Source: DASYSL01 sp036003365
Lineage (GTDB): Bacteria; Eisenbacteria; RBG-16-71-46; DASYSL01
Direction of reading: 5' to 3'
Length of the DNA stretch: 15,063 nt
Assembly (NCBI GenBank): GCA_036003365.1
Contig: DASYSL010000197.1
Span: 1 to 15,063, forward strand
Under the pieces are notes generated by a model, which saw nothing but the letters and a program-made list of their open reading frames with translations, searched no databases and had not been told where the DNA came from. This document shows positions 14,247-15,063 of this stretch, one piece after another. Numbering within the stretch: position 1 is the first letter of the stretch; every line of letters begins with the position of its first letter. A program made the position numbers and the translations under genes.

Positions 14247-15063
14247 TCAAGTCGATCCGGTGACGTCCTCCATAGTGTATCGGCCAGGAGAAGCCCCGGC
14301 TACAAAGGCGATGGCCTCGAGGCCGCCCGCGGCGAAGGCGTCGCGATTCTCGGCCACGTGGACGAGCTCGAGATGCTCCCCCGGCCCGCCCAGCCACACC
14401 CGGTGCTCGCCGGTCACCGTGCCGCCGCGGATCGACGCGATGCCGATCTCGCGGCTCGGCCGCGGGCCGGTCTCGCCGTGGCGCCCGGTGCGCGCCGCCT
14501 CCGGCCACGGCCAGCCGCGCGCCCGCGCCGCTTCCTGGCCGAGCCAGAGTGCGGTGCCCGAGGGCGCGTCCTTCTTGGCCGTGTGGTGGGCCTCGACGAT
14601 CTCGACGTCATAGCCCGGCAGACGCGCCGCCGCCTCGCGCACCAAGCGCGCGAGCACCGCGACTCCCAGGCTCAGGTTGGCGCTCACGAGGACGGGCACT
14701 CGCTCGGCCGCCTGATCCAGCGCGTGGATGGCCGCGGGCGCGAGACCCGTGACCGCCACGACCAGTCCTACCCCGTCCTTGGCTGCTTGCTCCGCGTGCT
14801 GGGCGACCGCGTCGGCGCGGCTCGCGTCGAAGAGGACGCGCGGATTGCGCCAGGTGCCGGTGTCGGCGGTGAACTCGGGGATCTGCAGGAGATCGAGCGC
14901 GACCGACTGGCCGAGCAGTGGGCTTTCGGCGCGAACAAGTGAGGCGGTCACATGAAAGCGCTTCGTGTCCGCCGCCAGCTTGCGCAGCACGGCCCCGCCG
15001 AGACGGCCGGCGGCGCCGCAGACGGCGACGCGGATGGACGACGGCTCGCTGGCGCGCGCGGCT
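14247..15063 (-). CDS. dapB: 4-hydroxy-tetrahydrodipicolinate reductase, 5' end cut by window edge
   Basis: DapB reduces the product of DapA to tetrahydrodipicolinate in the diaminopimelate/lysine pathway that also feeds peptidoglycan. About 271 residues are readable, close to the usual 250-275. The nucleotide-binding motif VAVCGAAGRLG lies near the window edge; the substrate-binding catalytic motif EAHHTAKKDAPSGTA is intact, with the HH and Lys expected; IRGGTVTGEH is the typical later motif. The usual GTTG of the dinucleotide site reads AVTG here, and the usual PNFSIGV reads ANLSLGV, so the protein is somewhat divergent. No ATG is seen before the edge; a start at or just beyond it is likely. 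The following protease-barrel gene begins 10 bp after the stop. Confidence 0.93.
   Translation of the reverse strand, partial: AARASEPSSIRVAVCGAAGRLGGAVLRKLAADTKRFHVTASLVRAESPLLGQSVALDLLQIPEFTADTGTWRNPRVLFDASRADAVAQHAEQAAKDGVGLVVAVTGLAPAAIHALDQAAERVPVLVSANLSLGVAVLARLVREAAARLPGYDVEIVEAHHTAKKDAPSGTALWLGQEAARARGWPWPEAARTGRHGETGPRPSREIGIASIRGGTVTGEHRVWLGGPGEHLELVHVAENRDAFAAGGLEAIAFVAGASPGRYTMEDVTGST

Noticed and set aside
12722..14263. Long plus-strand open frame antisense to the protease domain
   Set aside because: Composition is typical of a shadow frame; the minus strand has signal peptide, HELTH motif and PD40 repeats.
1..15063. tRNA, rRNA, CRISPR array or riboswitch
   Set aside because: No cloverleaf, repeat-spacer pattern or conserved riboswitch core recognised by reading both strands; a covariance-model search was not possible.

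Overview
The window is visibly GC-rich and looks like chromosomal sequence from a Gram-negative (diderm) bacterium. It encodes outer-membrane beta-barrels, a lipoprotein and periplasmic or secreted proteins next to ordinary housekeeping genes (uvrC, ogt, a Xer recombinase, rpsT, dapB). The lipoprotein with an N-terminal NPFDP-type motif followed by an FN3 domain and a propeller, and the protease/propeller/barrel fusion, recall uncultivated FCB-type lineages such as Candidatus Eisenbacteria. That placement is an impression from protein style, not a phylogeny. I see no tRNA, rRNA, IS element, CRISPR array or phage gene.

Layout. (1) Positions 1-9196 are all on the minus strand, so transcription runs from high to low coordinates. 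A tight run starts at uvrC (9196-7343) and continues with ogt (20 bp overlap), xerD-like (2 bp gap), an outer-membrane beta-barrel gene (35 bp gap), a HepA/RapA-type SNF2 ATPase (16 bp gap) and a partner gene whose TTG start overlaps the ATPase stop. After about 150 bp holding a GC hairpin and a separate dyad come a membrane-anchored TPR protein, a small possible ribbon-helix-helix protein and a PAP2 phosphatase cut by the left edge. (2) A short divergent intergenic region at 9197-9393 holds a good sigma70-type promoter for rpsT on the plus strand and a weaker candidate for uvrC on the minus strand. (3) Positions 9394-11386 on the plus strand hold rpsT, a small secreted or membrane protein and an FN3/propeller lipoprotein, all with overlapping start and stop codons. 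(4) On the minus strand dapB (cut by the right edge) is followed 10 bp later by a 948-aa protein joining a HELTH metalloprotease domain, a TolB-like propeller and an Omp85-like barrel. That gene converges on the lipoprotein gene with only 3 bp between the stop codons.

How the genes may work together. The left cluster mixes genome maintenance (nucleotide excision, alkyl repair, site-specific recombination, an RNAP-recycling-type ATPase) with envelope genes. The most unusual unit is the ATPase pair. It looks like a RapA/HepA enzyme split into a motor subunit and a C-terminal accessory subunit that has gained a zinc ribbon and lysine-rich tails. The right side couples ribosomal protein S20 to two exported proteins, and lysine/peptidoglycan precursor synthesis (dapB) to an outer-membrane protein. 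No complete novel defence or mobile system is evident. The split ATPase and the protease-propeller-barrel fusion deserve most attention.
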